Positions 26,170-34,052 of a stretch of 58,869 nucleotides of DNA are shown one piece after another. Source of the stretch: Phycisphaerae bacterium (GTDB taxonomy: Bacteria > Planctomycetota > Phycisphaerae > Phycisphaerales > UBA1924); the NCBI GenBank assembly GCA_016793805.1, contig JAEUIZ010000025.1:1-58869 (forward strand), written 5' to 3'. The notes below the pieces were generated by a model. That model was not told where the DNA came from. It did not search any database and worked only from the letters and a program-made list of their open reading frames with translations. How positions within the stretch are numbered: position 1 is the first letter of the stretch; each line of letters starts with the position of its first letter. A program made the position numbers and the translations under genes.

Positions 26170-27219
26170 CTATGGGCACCCCGCCGCGTAGGCGTTCACG
26201 TAGCACACGAAGTCGTTGACGTTGAGCACGGGCGGCAAGGCGCTCCCGTCGCAGTTGGCGTAGGTGTCGCCGGCGGCGAACTTATTGAGGAAGCAGATGA
26301 AGTCGTTGACGGTGAGCGTGGGCGGGGCGGACGAGGTGTCGCAGTTGGCGTAGCAGCCCCTCTTCATGGAGAGGCCGTGCGCCTGGCCGGTCGACATGGA
26401 GGCGTAGCGACCCGGCGGCGGGATCGGGATCGAGGTCGTCGATCCCCACGTGGCGATCGTGCCATCGTCACGGAGGGCGGCGGCGAAACTGCTGCCCCCC
26501 GAGACCGCGACGAAGTTGTTGCCCACCGGCGGCGTTTCGAGGCCGCCCGTGACATTGCCCCAGGCCACGAGCGACCCATCGGTGCGCACCGCGAAGCTGG
26601 TGGACAGGCCGGTGCCGATGGCGCGAAACGTGCCGGCCGGGACATCGAGATTGCCGAACTGATTGTCACCCCACGCCGCCAGCGTGCCGTCCGTCCGCAA
26701 GGCCAGGGCATGGACCGCCCCGCAACTGACAGCCGTGAACTCTCCTTGGGGCACCGGGTACGCGCCCCAGCCCCAGCTGGTGAGGGAGCCATCCGACCGA
26801 AGCGCAACTGCAAACAACAACCCGGCGTCAACCATCGTGTAGGTGCCGCCTGTCGGTACGGTAGTTGGAACCTGATAGGTTGGATTCCCCCACGCCGCCA
26901 GCGAACCATCCTCTCGGATGGCGACGCTCACCTGGTACCCGGCTCCGACCGCGATGAAACGCCCCGCAGGCACGTTGAGCGCGCCACGCTCCGAGTTGCC
27001 CCACGCGACCAGCGTGCCATCGGGACGCACGCCGACGCTGTGCTGATCGCCCGCGGCATAGGCGCGAAAGGGGCCGGCGGGAACGATCGACTGGCCGAAG
27101 GAGTTGTTGCCCCAGGCGTCGACGATGCCGATCTGCCCGGCGGCGGGTGCCGAGGCGAGAAAGCCGAGCATCAGCAGGCTCGCTGCGGCGCTGCTCCACG
27201 TCGAACGAGTCGCTTTCAT
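26170..27219 (-). CDS. Exported RCC1-repeat protein with GC-type dockerin
   Basis: This protein of about 349 residues starts MKATRSTWSSAAASLLMLGF, a signal peptide ending in ASAPAAGQ. Seven or so RCC1-like propeller repeats follow, each of the form DAWGNNSFGQSIVPAG...AYAAGDQHSVGVRPDGTLVAWG. The C-terminal 55 residues hold two GC-type dockerin units: ANCDTSSAPPTLTVNDFICF and ANCDGSALPPVLNVNDFVCY, ending AYAAGCP. The dockerin probably docks the protein on the cell surface or on a partner. A second ATG at 27234 is possible. It is the last gene of the RCC1 cluster and, unlike two paralogues, has no simple-sequence tract. Confidence 0.85.
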   Translation of the reverse strand: MKATRSTWSSAAASLLMLGFLASAPAAGQIGIVDAWGNNSFGQSIVPAGPFRAYAAGDQHSVGVRPDGTLVAWGNSERGALNVPAGRFIAVGAGYQVSVAIREDGSLAAWGNPTYQVPTTVPTGGTYTMVDAGLLFAVALRSDGSLTSWGWGAYPVPQGEFTAVSCGAVHALALRTDGTLAAWGDNQFGNLDVPAGTFRAIGTGLSTSFAVRTDGSLVAWGNVTGGLETPPVGNNFVAVSGGSSFAAALRDDGTIATWGSTTSIPIPPPGRYASMSTGQAHGLSMKRGCYANCDTSSAPPTLTVNDFICFLNKFAAGDTYANCDGSALPPVLNVNDFVCYVNAYAAGCP

Positions 27220-28072
27220 GTTGGTGTCTCTCATCGTGGCTGCAACGGATCATCGCCGTGACTGACGATGTATCTAGGGCTGGGTCGCCAGTTGATACTT
27301 GCTCACAAAGCACGCGAGGTCGAGCGCGTTCAACTGATTATTGCCATCGCAGTCGCCGTACCAATCGCCCTGTGCGAACCGGCCCATGAAGCACGCGAGA
27401 TCGTTGACATCCACGCCGTTGCTGCCGTCGCAGTTCACGTAGCCCGAATCCAACTCATCCACGATCCCGATGCCGTGGTCGTAACTGGCGGAGAATGCGA
27501 ACATCGTAATGCCGGTCGGCGTGCCGCTGCTCTGTTGGTCGAGGTCCTTCCCCCAGGCCCGGAGCGTGCGGTTGGGGAGTTGAATGGTCGTGTGATAATA
27601 CCCACCGTCGATGTCATGCAAGGTTGCAGGAAAAGGGGTCGGCGGCTCGTAATAGCAGCCGCCCTCGCACGCCCCGCTCGCGTAGCAGGCGCAACTTCCG
27701 GGGCAGGGCTGTTGTCCCTGGCACAGGGTCGTCACCGTTTCCCGACTGACCTGGCCAAACCCGTTGTTGCCCCAGCCACAACTCGTCCCCGCTGGTTGCG
27801 AACCCGTGCAATAGCCGCCGCTGGCGTCAAGCACCAGGCCGTGCTTGTGGCCCGCTGAAAGCCTGGATACAACGCCCGTGTAGCGGCGAGAGACCTGGCA
27901 CTGCTCATCCGCGCCCCACGCCTTGAGCAGGCCGTTGGTCTGCTTGGCAAGGCCGTAGTGCCCGGAGGCAGAAACTTCGACGAAAGCCTGGCCCGCGTCG
28001 GGCAGCGGCACGAGCGTGGGGTTGTACCCCGGATACGGGTTCCCTTGGCAGTCGCGGCAAGGGCAGAGTTCA

Positions 28073-28083
28073 GGGGGGGGGGG
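28073..28083 (-). repeat. C11 homopolymer (G11 on plus strand) at the frameshift
   Basis: Eleven consecutive G on the plus strand encode proline codons in the RCC1-repeat gene 27274-28649. The upstream half is open in one frame and the downstream half in another, with this tract between them. Length 12 or 9 joins the halves. Homopolymers of this length slip easily both in vivo and in sequencing reads. Confidence 0.85.
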
Positions 28084-28560
28084 CAAGGACCATCACCACA
28101 TGTGGAGGACTCGCCCCACGCCCGCAGGGTGCCGCCCTGCAGGAGCGCCAAACTCCATTTCTCGCCAGCGGCGATTGCAATGACACCGGTCAAGGTGGGC
28201 GGCACGTTGGTCTCTCCCGGCGCGAGGTTCCAGCCCCAGGCGACAACCGTGCCATCGCTCTTCAGGGCCAGGCTGTGGGTGTAGCCCGCGGCCACCGCGA
28301 CGTACGTGTTGCCGGATGGAGCCGCGGTGAGGGGAGTTCCTTGCCCCGCTGGCGGCGTCAGGCTCAATCCCCACGCAGCGAGCGTCCCGTCTTCACGAAG
28401 CCCCACGCTGTGATAGATGCCCGTGGCGACCGCCCGGAAGCGCCTCGGTGGAACTGTGCTTTGGCCGAAGCCGTTCGAGCCCCACCCCACGAGTGGTCCG
28501 GATTGCTGCCCCCTCGCCGCCTCAGCCCCGGCAAGCATCACCACCACCGCGAGCACTCGA

Positions 28561-28640
28561 GTGAGTGAGTGAGTGAGTGAGTGAGTGAGTGAGTGAGTGA
28601 GTGAGTGAGTGAGTGAGTGAGTGAGTGAGTGAGTGAGTGA
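28561..28640 (-). repeat. Twenty TCAC tetranucleotide repeats in a signal-peptide coding region
   Basis: The plus strand has GTGA repeated 20 times without interruption; the coding strand has TCAC x20. It encodes a repeating Ser-Leu-Thr-His peptide just after the ATG at 28649. Because the unit is four bases, gain or loss of one unit shifts the reading frame. In-frame continuation needs a unit count equal to 2 modulo 3, and 20 satisfies this, so the 5' end of the gene is ON here. Confidence 0.95.
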
Positions 28641-28698
28641 ACTCTTCATCGCGACCTCCTTGCCGGTTGCCCCGGCGGCCTCGGCCCGTCGCGAGCGA

Positions 28699-28726
28699 AG
28701 CCTACCACAGAGCCGAGGGATGTCAA
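28699..28726 (-). promoter_or_regulatory. Promoter of the TCAC-tract RCC1 gene
   Basis: On the minus strand TTGACA (28726-28721) is followed after 16 bases by TAGGCT (28704-28699). The same pair, with the same spacing and the GTGG just before the -10 box, precedes the paralogue at 31160. The predicted 5' leader is about 40 bases and contains AAGGAGG. Confidence 0.6.
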
Positions 28727-28775
28727 GGGGGGCTTCACATGCGGCGATGCCGCTTCGGCGGCTCACACGGCGGGG

Positions 28776-29852
28776 TCACGGACAGCCGGCGGCATAGGAG
28801 TTCACGTAGCACACGAAGTCGTTGACGTTCAGCACAGGCGGCATGGCGCTCCCGTCGCAGTTGGCATAGGTGTCGCCCGCCGCGAACTTGTTGAGGAAAC
28901 ACACGAAGTCGTTGACAGTGAGCGTTGGCGTCGTCGTCGCGCCGTCGCAGTTCGCCCAGCAGCCCTCGGGCATCGCGATCCCGTGGGACTTACCTGCGGT
29001 TATCGCGACGAATCGGCCCGGGGGGCGCGTCGATACTTGCCCCGCGGCATCCCAGCCCCACGCGGCGAGCGTTCCATCGCTGCGGATCGCGAGGCTCCAC
29101 AGCCCGTGGGCAGCGATGGCCACGTAGTCGCCGGGCGGCACGTTGCACTGTCCGCGGAAGTTGCTTCCGTAGGCCACGATCTGACCGTCCGTCTTGAGGA
29201 GGAGCGCGTGATAGTCTCCCGCGGCCACGGCCGTGTATGTTCCCGCGGGCGGCGACGCCGCTCCATTGGTGTCGTCACCCCAGCCCACGGCCGTTCCGTC
29301 GGGTCGGAGCGCGACGCCAAACACCTCGCCCGCAGCCAACGCAATGAACACGCCGCTCGGCACGCTCAGTTGTCCGTTCGAGTTGACGCCCCACGCGGCA
29401 AGGGTGCCGTCTTCCCGGATGCCGTATCCGTTGTAAGGCCCGGCGGCAATCGCGATGAACCGGCCAGCCGGCGGGTTGGTCTGGCCCCAGTAGTTGCTTC
29501 CCCATCCCGCCAGCGTGCCGTCGGAACGGATCGCCAGGCTCCAGAGTCTGGTCGTCGCCACGACGGAAAACGTTCCGGAGGGCACGTTCAGGACGCCACC
29601 CTCCCAGCTACCCCACGCGACCAGTGACCCGTCCGGGCGAACAGCCAGGGAGTTGTCGTACCCGGCATCGAAGGCGCGGAAGGGGCCGGGCGGGCAGATG
29701 GCCTGGCTGAAGAAGTTGTCGCCCCACCCCACGAGCGGACCCATCATCGGCGCAACCTGCCCGGGCTGCGCGGCGGCGTGGATGGCGAAGAATCCAAGGA
29801 TCACGATGCCCACCCCGAGCGAGACTTGACGCCGGCGATGTTCGCGGATCAT
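28776..29852 (-). CDS. Exported RCC1-repeat protein with GC-type dockerin
   Basis: This 358-residue protein starts MIREHRRRQVSLGVGIVILG, a signal peptide ending IHAAAQ, preceded by GGGAGG eight bases before the ATG. Seven RCC1-like repeats follow, such as GPLVGWGDNFFSQAICPPGP and SLAIRSDGTLAGWGSNYWGQ. Two GC dockerin units end the protein (NCDGATTTPTLTVNDFVCF and NCDGSAMPPVLNVNDFVCY, then SYAAGCP). Its ATG overlaps the stop of the upstream RCC1 paralogue (ATGA, 29849-29852). Its translation may therefore depend on whether the upstream phase-variable frame is read through. Confidence 0.87.
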   Translation of the reverse strand: MIREHRRRQVSLGVGIVILGFFAIHAAAQPGQVAPMMGPLVGWGDNFFSQAICPPGPFRAFDAGYDNSLAVRPDGSLVAWGSWEGGVLNVPSGTFSVVATTRLWSLAIRSDGTLAGWGSNYWGQTNPPAGRFIAIAAGPYNGYGIREDGTLAAWGVNSNGQLSVPSGVFIALAAGEVFGVALRPDGTAVGWGDDTNGAASPPAGTYTAVAAGDYHALLLKTDGQIVAYGSNFRGQCNVPPGDYVAIAAHGLWSLAIRSDGTLAAWGWDAAGQVSTRPPGRFVAITAGKSHGIAMPEGCWANCDGATTTPTLTVNDFVCFLNKFAAGDTYANCDGSAMPPVLNVNDFVCYVNSYAAGCP

Positions 29853-31160
29853 GGTGCACCTCCCACGACGCGAGCGAAGCGATCCAGAAAGCAAGCGAGA
29901 TCGCCCGCGTCGAGCGTTCCGTCGCCGTCGCTGTCCGCTTCGGGATCGCCGGCGAGGACTGCCTGGAAGTGCGAGATGACATCCCCGACCGTGTATCGTT
30001 CGCCCGTGCTGCTGCCGTCATAGTTCATGTACGCACCGTCCGACGACACGAGTTCGATGGCGAGGCCGTGGTTGTACTTGGAAGAGAAAGCAATGAAGTT
30101 CCCTTTCGGTGGTGTCGCCTGGCCAACGCTGTTTCTCGCCCAACCAAACAGACTCAAATCGGGACGCTGCGCGATGTTGTGAAAGTACCCGGACTCGATC
30201 TGTATGGGCTGGTCGAAAGGGACCGGCGGGGGGCGGTAGCACTGCTGGCATGACTCGCCCACTGACGCGCATCCGGGTGGGCAAGATGCTGGGTAGTTCG
30301 CCCAGGGGGTTGCGCTCACTTGTCCGAAGTTATCCCACCCCCAGCCCGAGTACGCGCCCGTGAACGCGTTGATCACTGTTCCGTGGTAGTGGCCGGCCGA
30401 GAACACCGAGACCTCGCCGACGTACGCGTCCGTCACTTGGCACCTGCCGTTGACGCCCCACGCGACCAGTGTGCTCGAGTCGCGGAGAGCCAATGCGAAG
30501 TGGCCGCTGGCGGAGACCGCGATGAAGTCGTTTCCAGAGGGAGTGGCGGCCACGAAGGGCCACGGACCGATCGGCAAACCCGGACCGCAATCCGGGGTGC
30601 ATGTGTCGTCGCCACAGTTCGACGAACTGTGCTCGCCCCAGGAAACCAGCGTGCCGTCGCTGCGAACCGCCACGCTGACATGCTCGCCCGCGGCGATCGC
30701 GACGTACGTCGTTTCTCTTGGATCTGCGGGCGGGGCCTGCCCCGGTGCGACGTTTAGCGGGTTCTGAGGGTTGGCCGGCTCCCCCCAGCCGTCGATCGTG
30801 CCATCGGCCAGCAGCACGAGATTGTGCGCATAGCCGCATGAGATCGCCACGACCTGAGCGTTCAGGAGCCGCGAAGGAACCTGGTTCAGTTGAAACGCGG
30901 GCGAACCCCACGCGCGCAATGTGCCGTCAACATGAATCGCCAGCGAGTGTTGAAAGCCAGCGGATACCGCGACGTAGTACCCATCGGGCGCGACGCCATT
31001 CCCCCAGTCCCCCCATGCGCAGATTGGCCCCGCTTGCTGCCCCCTCGCCCCATTAGCACCGGCGAGCATCAGCACCGCCGCGAGCACTCGAGTGAGTGAG
31101 TGAGTGAGTGAGTGAGTGAGTGAGTGAGGGAGGGAGGGAGTGAGTGAGTGAACGCTTCAT
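29849..31160 (-). CDS. Phase-variable RCC1-repeat exported protein, currently out of frame at its TCAC tract
   Basis: The ATG at 31160 follows AAGGAGG and begins MKRSLTH. The next 60 bases are 15 four-base units: three TCAC, three TCCC and nine TCAC. In the present length the ATG frame runs into TAA after about 35 codons. The rest of the gene, starting RVLAAVLMLAGANGARGQQ, lies in another frame that is open for 412 residues down to 29849. Removing one unit, or adding two, joins them into a full exported protein. The body has RCC1-like repeats (AGPICAWGDWGNGVAPDG, SLAIHVDGTLRAWG) and a C-terminal dockerin-like pair. A GTG at 31087 could restart translation but lacks a proper signal-peptide start. 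Confidence 0.8.
31092..31151 (-). repeat. Fifteen-unit tetranucleotide tract (TCAC/TCCC) at a gene start
   Basis: On the coding strand this is (TCAC)3(TCCC)3(TCAC)9 immediately after ATGAAGCGT. Fifteen units equal 0 modulo 3, so the frame is broken; 14 or 17 units would restore it. The TCCC variants interrupt the run and might slow slippage compared with the perfect 20-unit tract of the paralogue. Confidence 0.93.
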
Positions 31161-31251
31161 CGCGACCTCCTTGCCGGTTTCTCCGGCGGCCTCGGCCCGA
31201 AGCTCCCCCTCCCCCCAACCCCGCTTCCTCCTGCCTCGCCTTCCGCGCTCC

Positions 31252-31279
31252 AGCCTACCACGCCCCCGCGACTTGTCAA
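31252..31279 (-). promoter_or_regulatory. Promoter of the second TCAC-tract RCC1 gene
   Basis: On the minus strand TTGACA (31279-31274), 16 bases, then TAGGCT (31257-31252). The -35 box is a perfect consensus, and the arrangement is the same as at 28699-28726. The leader before the ATG would be about 85 bases and pyrimidine-rich on the plus strand. Confidence 0.6.
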
Positions 31280-31349
31280 GGCCCTACTCGCCTTTTTCAC
31301 ACTCCCTGCCGCTTGGCCGAGATGCGTTACCCACAACCTATCGTCCTCC

Positions 31350-32717
31350 ATGTCCCACCGCCGCGCTGCCATCCTCTCCATCGGCGACGAACTCACCCTC
31401 GGCCAGACCCTCGACACCAACTCCCGCTACCTCTCCCAGCAACTCGTCGATCATGGGATCATCCCGATCTGTCACCTCACCGTCCCCGACGATCAGCCCG
31501 CGATCGTGCGCGCGCTCCGCGACCTCTCCCGCGCCGCCGATCTCATCCTGACCACGGGCGGCCTCGGCCCGACCGCCGACGACCTCACGCGCCAGGCCCT
31601 CGCCGACGCGCTCGCCGAGCCGCTCGTCGAGGACCCCGAGTCGTTGGACGCGATCGTGCGCCGCTTCCGCGCCGCCGGCCGCGACATGCCCCCCATCAAC
31701 CGCGTCCAGGCCCTCCGCCCGCGTTCCGCACAGGCCATCCCCAACCCGCACGGCACAGCGCCCGGCCTGTGCGCCCAACTCCGCCCTCCAGCCAACCACT
31801 CGTCCCTGCCGACCAGCGACCCGCCGCGCGCGCACGAATCGCGACTTGTGGACGTGTTCTGTCTGCCCGGCCCGCCGCACGAGATGAAACCCATGTTTGA
31901 AACGGCCGTTTGCCCGCGGCTGCGATCGGACAGGATTGTGCGCACGCTGGCGGTCCACACGTTCGGGATCGGGGAATCGGACCTCGCGGCGCGCCTGGGT
32001 GACCTGATGGATCGGGCGCGCACGCCGACGGTCGGAACGACGGCATCGCGCGGCGTGGTGTCGTGCCGGATCCGCGCCGAGGGAGAGACGGACAGCGGCG
32101 CGGCGGCGTCGCTGGAGCGGGCGGTGGCCGAGACGGGCGAGCGCGTGCGCGCGCTGGCGGCTCCGTACGTGTTCGGCGAGGGTGACGAGACGTTGGCCGG
32201 AGCGGTGGTAGCGCTGCTCCGCGCGAGCGGCGAGCGCGTGGCGGTGGCGGAGTCGTGCACCGGGGGGCTGCTGGGGGAGATGCTGACGCGGGTGCCGGGG
32301 GCGTCGGCGGCGGTGGTGGGGGGGTGGATCACCTACAGCAACGAGCGGAAGTCGGCGGACCTGGGGGTTTCGGCGGCGTTGCTGGCGCGGGTGGGGGCGG
32401 TGAGCCGGGAGGTGGCGGAGGCGATGGCCACGGGCGCGCGCGCGCGGGCGGGCGTGGAGCACGCGCTGGCGATCACGGGGATCGCGGGGCCTGAGGGCGG
32501 GAGCGAGGCCAAGCCTGTGGGGACGGTGTGGATTGCGCGAGCGAGCGGGCCGGGGCGTGGCGGCAGCGCGGCGGAGGTGGAGACGCGGCGGTTCGCGTTC
32601 ACCGGGATGTCGCGCGAGGTGGTCCGGGAGTGGTCGGCGATGTGCGCGCTGGGGATGCTGCGGTTCGCGCTTGTGGGGGCGAGTGGGGCGAGTTTGATCC
32701 GGGAGCGGGAGCGCTAG
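31350..32717 (+). CDS. cinA: CinA-type protein (MoCF domain plus NMN deamidase domain)
   Basis: This 455-residue protein has both domains of full-length CinA. Residues 1-170 are the MoCF-like COG1058 part (AAILSIGDELTLGQTLDTNS, then LILTTGGLGPTADDLTRQAL, and CLPGPPHEMKPMF). Residues about 290-450 are the CinA C-terminal amidase domain (VAVAESCTGGLLGEMLTRVP, ALAITGIAGPEGGSEAKPVG). The family hydrolyses NMN for NAD recycling and ADP-ribose in some members. A Pro/Ser-rich insert of about 30 residues interrupts the stretch after NPHGTAPG. It is convergent with citrate synthase, with only six bases between the stops. Confidence 0.92.
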   Translation: MSHRRAAILSIGDELTLGQTLDTNSRYLSQQLVDHGIIPICHLTVPDDQPAIVRALRDLSRAADLILTTGGLGPTADDLTRQALADALAEPLVEDPESLDAIVRRFRAAGRDMPPINRVQALRPRSAQAIPNPHGTAPGLCAQLRPPANHSSLPTSDPPRAHESRLVDVFCLPGPPHEMKPMFETAVCPRLRSDRIVRTLAVHTFGIGESDLAARLGDLMDRARTPTVGTTASRGVVSCRIRAEGETDSGAAASLERAVAETGERVRALAAPYVFGEGDETLAGAVVALLRASGERVAVAESCTGGLLGEMLTRVPGASAAVVGGWITYSNERKSADLGVSAALLARVGAVSREVAEAMATGARARAGVEHALAITGIAGPEGGSEAKPVGTVWIARASGPGRGGSAAEVETRRFAFTGMSREVVREWSAMCALGMLRFALVGASGASLIRERER

Positions 32718-32723
32718 GCGCTG

Positions 32724-33947
32724 CTATCCGTTCCACTTGGTCTCGGTGGGGCCGGTGTAGAGGCTGAGCGGGCGGATGAGGCGGTTGTTGGCGTGCTGCT
32801 CGCAGATGTGGGCGCACCAGCCGGTGATTCGGCTGGCGACGAAGATGGGGGTGTACTGGGGGACGGGGATTCCCATGGTGTAGTAGGTGAGGCCGCAGGG
32901 GAAGTCGACGTTGGGGTGGATGTTCTTCTTGTCGAGCATGATCTTCTGGACCTGCTCGCCGAGTTCGAACCACTTGAGGGCGGGATGTCCGCCGGGGTTT
33001 TTGGAGTCGGTGGCGGCGATGCCCCGCCCGAGTTTGTGGAGGATGGGGGCGCGGTGGTCGCCGTTCTTGTAGACGCGGTGCCCGAAGCCCATGAGTTTGC
33101 GCTTGGTGTCGAAGGCTCGCTGCATCCAGTCGTCGACGGCCTTGGTGCCGATGGCCTTCTCGCCGACATCGCGCATGATTTCCTTGAGCATTTCCATGGC
33201 CATCTCGTTGGCGCCGCCGTGGAGGGAGCCCTTGAGCGCGGCGATGCCCCCGCAGACGGCGCCGTGCATGTCGCTGAGGGTTCCGGCGATGCAGCGGCTG
33301 GTGAAGGTGCTGGCGTTGAAGTCGTGCTCGGCGTAGAGGATGAGGGAGACGTCGATGACGCGGGCGTACTCGCGGGTGGGCTTGGCGCCGGTCATGAGGA
33401 AGAGGAGGTTGGCGGCGTGGTCGAGTGCGGGGTCGCCGCCGTGCTCGCGGCCGATGATGGCCTTGCCGTCGATGACGTTCTGCATGTGCCCGATGATGGT
33501 GGGGATCTTAGCGAGGAGGCGCTTGGACTTGCGGAGGTTGGCGGGGACGGAGTTGTCCTGGGCGTCTGGGTCGAGGTGCCCGAGGATGGAGACGGCGGTT
33601 CGGAGGACGTCCATGGGGACGGCGCGGCCGGAGGCGAGCCAGCCGCCGGCGCTCTCGATGAAGGCGGTGACGGCGGGGTGGAGGGGCCGCTCGGCGACGA
33701 CCTCGGCCTTGAAGCGCTGGAGTTCGGCGTCGGAGGGCCTGTGGCCTTCGAGGAGGAGGAAGGCGACCTGCTCGAAGGTCGCGTTGGCGGCGAGGTCGTG
33801 GATCTCGTACCCGCGATAGATGAGTTTGCCCTGCTCGACGGAGCAGATGGCGGACTCGCCGGCGATGACGCCCTCGAGCCCTCGGGCGAAGGCGGCGGCG
33901 GCCTCGGGCTTGGTGGTCTTGGCGGGGGGGACAGCGGTGGTGCTCAT
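32724..33947 (-). CDS. gltA: Citrate synthase (possibly 2-methylcitrate synthase)
   Basis: This 407-residue protein begins MSTTAVPPAKTTKPEA, with GAGGAA before the ATG. The family signatures are clear: LEGVIAGESAICSVEQGKLI, RGYEIHDLAANATFEQVAFL, the substrate His in GSLHGGANEMAM, the catalytic His in MGFGHRVYKNGDHRAPIL, and the catalytic Asp in HPNVDFPCGLTYY. It condenses oxaloacetate with acetyl-CoA, or with propionyl-CoA if it is a 2-methylcitrate synthase. The two subfamilies cannot be separated by eye and no prp genes are near. It is a compact type II-like form without an NADH-binding extension. Confidence 0.92.
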   Translation of the reverse strand: MSTTAVPPAKTTKPEAAAAFARGLEGVIAGESAICSVEQGKLIYRGYEIHDLAANATFEQVAFLLLEGHRPSDAELQRFKAEVVAERPLHPAVTAFIESAGGWLASGRAVPMDVLRTAVSILGHLDPDAQDNSVPANLRKSKRLLAKIPTIIGHMQNVIDGKAIIGREHGGDPALDHAANLLFLMTGAKPTREYARVIDVSLILYAEHDFNASTFTSRCIAGTLSDMHGAVCGGIAALKGSLHGGANEMAMEMLKEIMRDVGEKAIGTKAVDDWMQRAFDTKRKLMGFGHRVYKNGDHRAPILHKLGRGIAATDSKNPGGHPALKWFELGEQVQKIMLDKKNIHPNVDFPCGLTYYTMGIPVPQYTPIFVASRITGWCAHICEQHANNRLIRPLSLYTGPTETKWNG

Positions 33948-34052
33948 GGCGTTCCTCGCGTTGAGGGCTGGGGATGAAGAGGGTCGAATCGGCGGTTGGC
34001 GACGCGAGTTCGACCCCAAGGGCATCGTATTCCGTTCGAGGGTGCGGGAGGG

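Larger units (their letters stand above)
27274..28649 (-). pseudogene. RCC1-repeat exported protein, 5' TCAC tract in frame but frameshifted at a C11 tract
   Basis: The ATG at 28649 follows AAGGAGG and starts MKSSLTHSLTH, a signal peptide whose first codons are 20 TCAC repeats, in frame with RVLAVVVMLAGAEAARGQQ. RCC1-like repeats follow to about residue 188 (GPCPPP). There an 11-base C run (28073-28083 on the plus strand) shifts the frame by one. The remaining 270 codons, in the other frame, continue with RCC1 repeats (LKAWGADEQCQVSRRY) and two dockerin-like units (VNCDGSNGVDVNDLACFMGR). A 12- or 9-base C run restores one frame of about 458 residues. The end, YQLATQP, lacks the AAGCP motif. 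The state may reflect mutation, phase variation or a sequencing error. Confidence 0.8.

Noticed and set aside
28561..28640. Repeat array considered as CRISPR
   Set aside because: The unit is four bases with no spacers, and it lies inside a coding sequence. No cas genes are near.
27732..28766. Start of the RCC1 gene at 28766 with a longer N-terminus
   Set aside because: That start lies upstream of the predicted promoter. The AAGGAGG ribosome site and the normal signal peptide point to the ATG at 28649.
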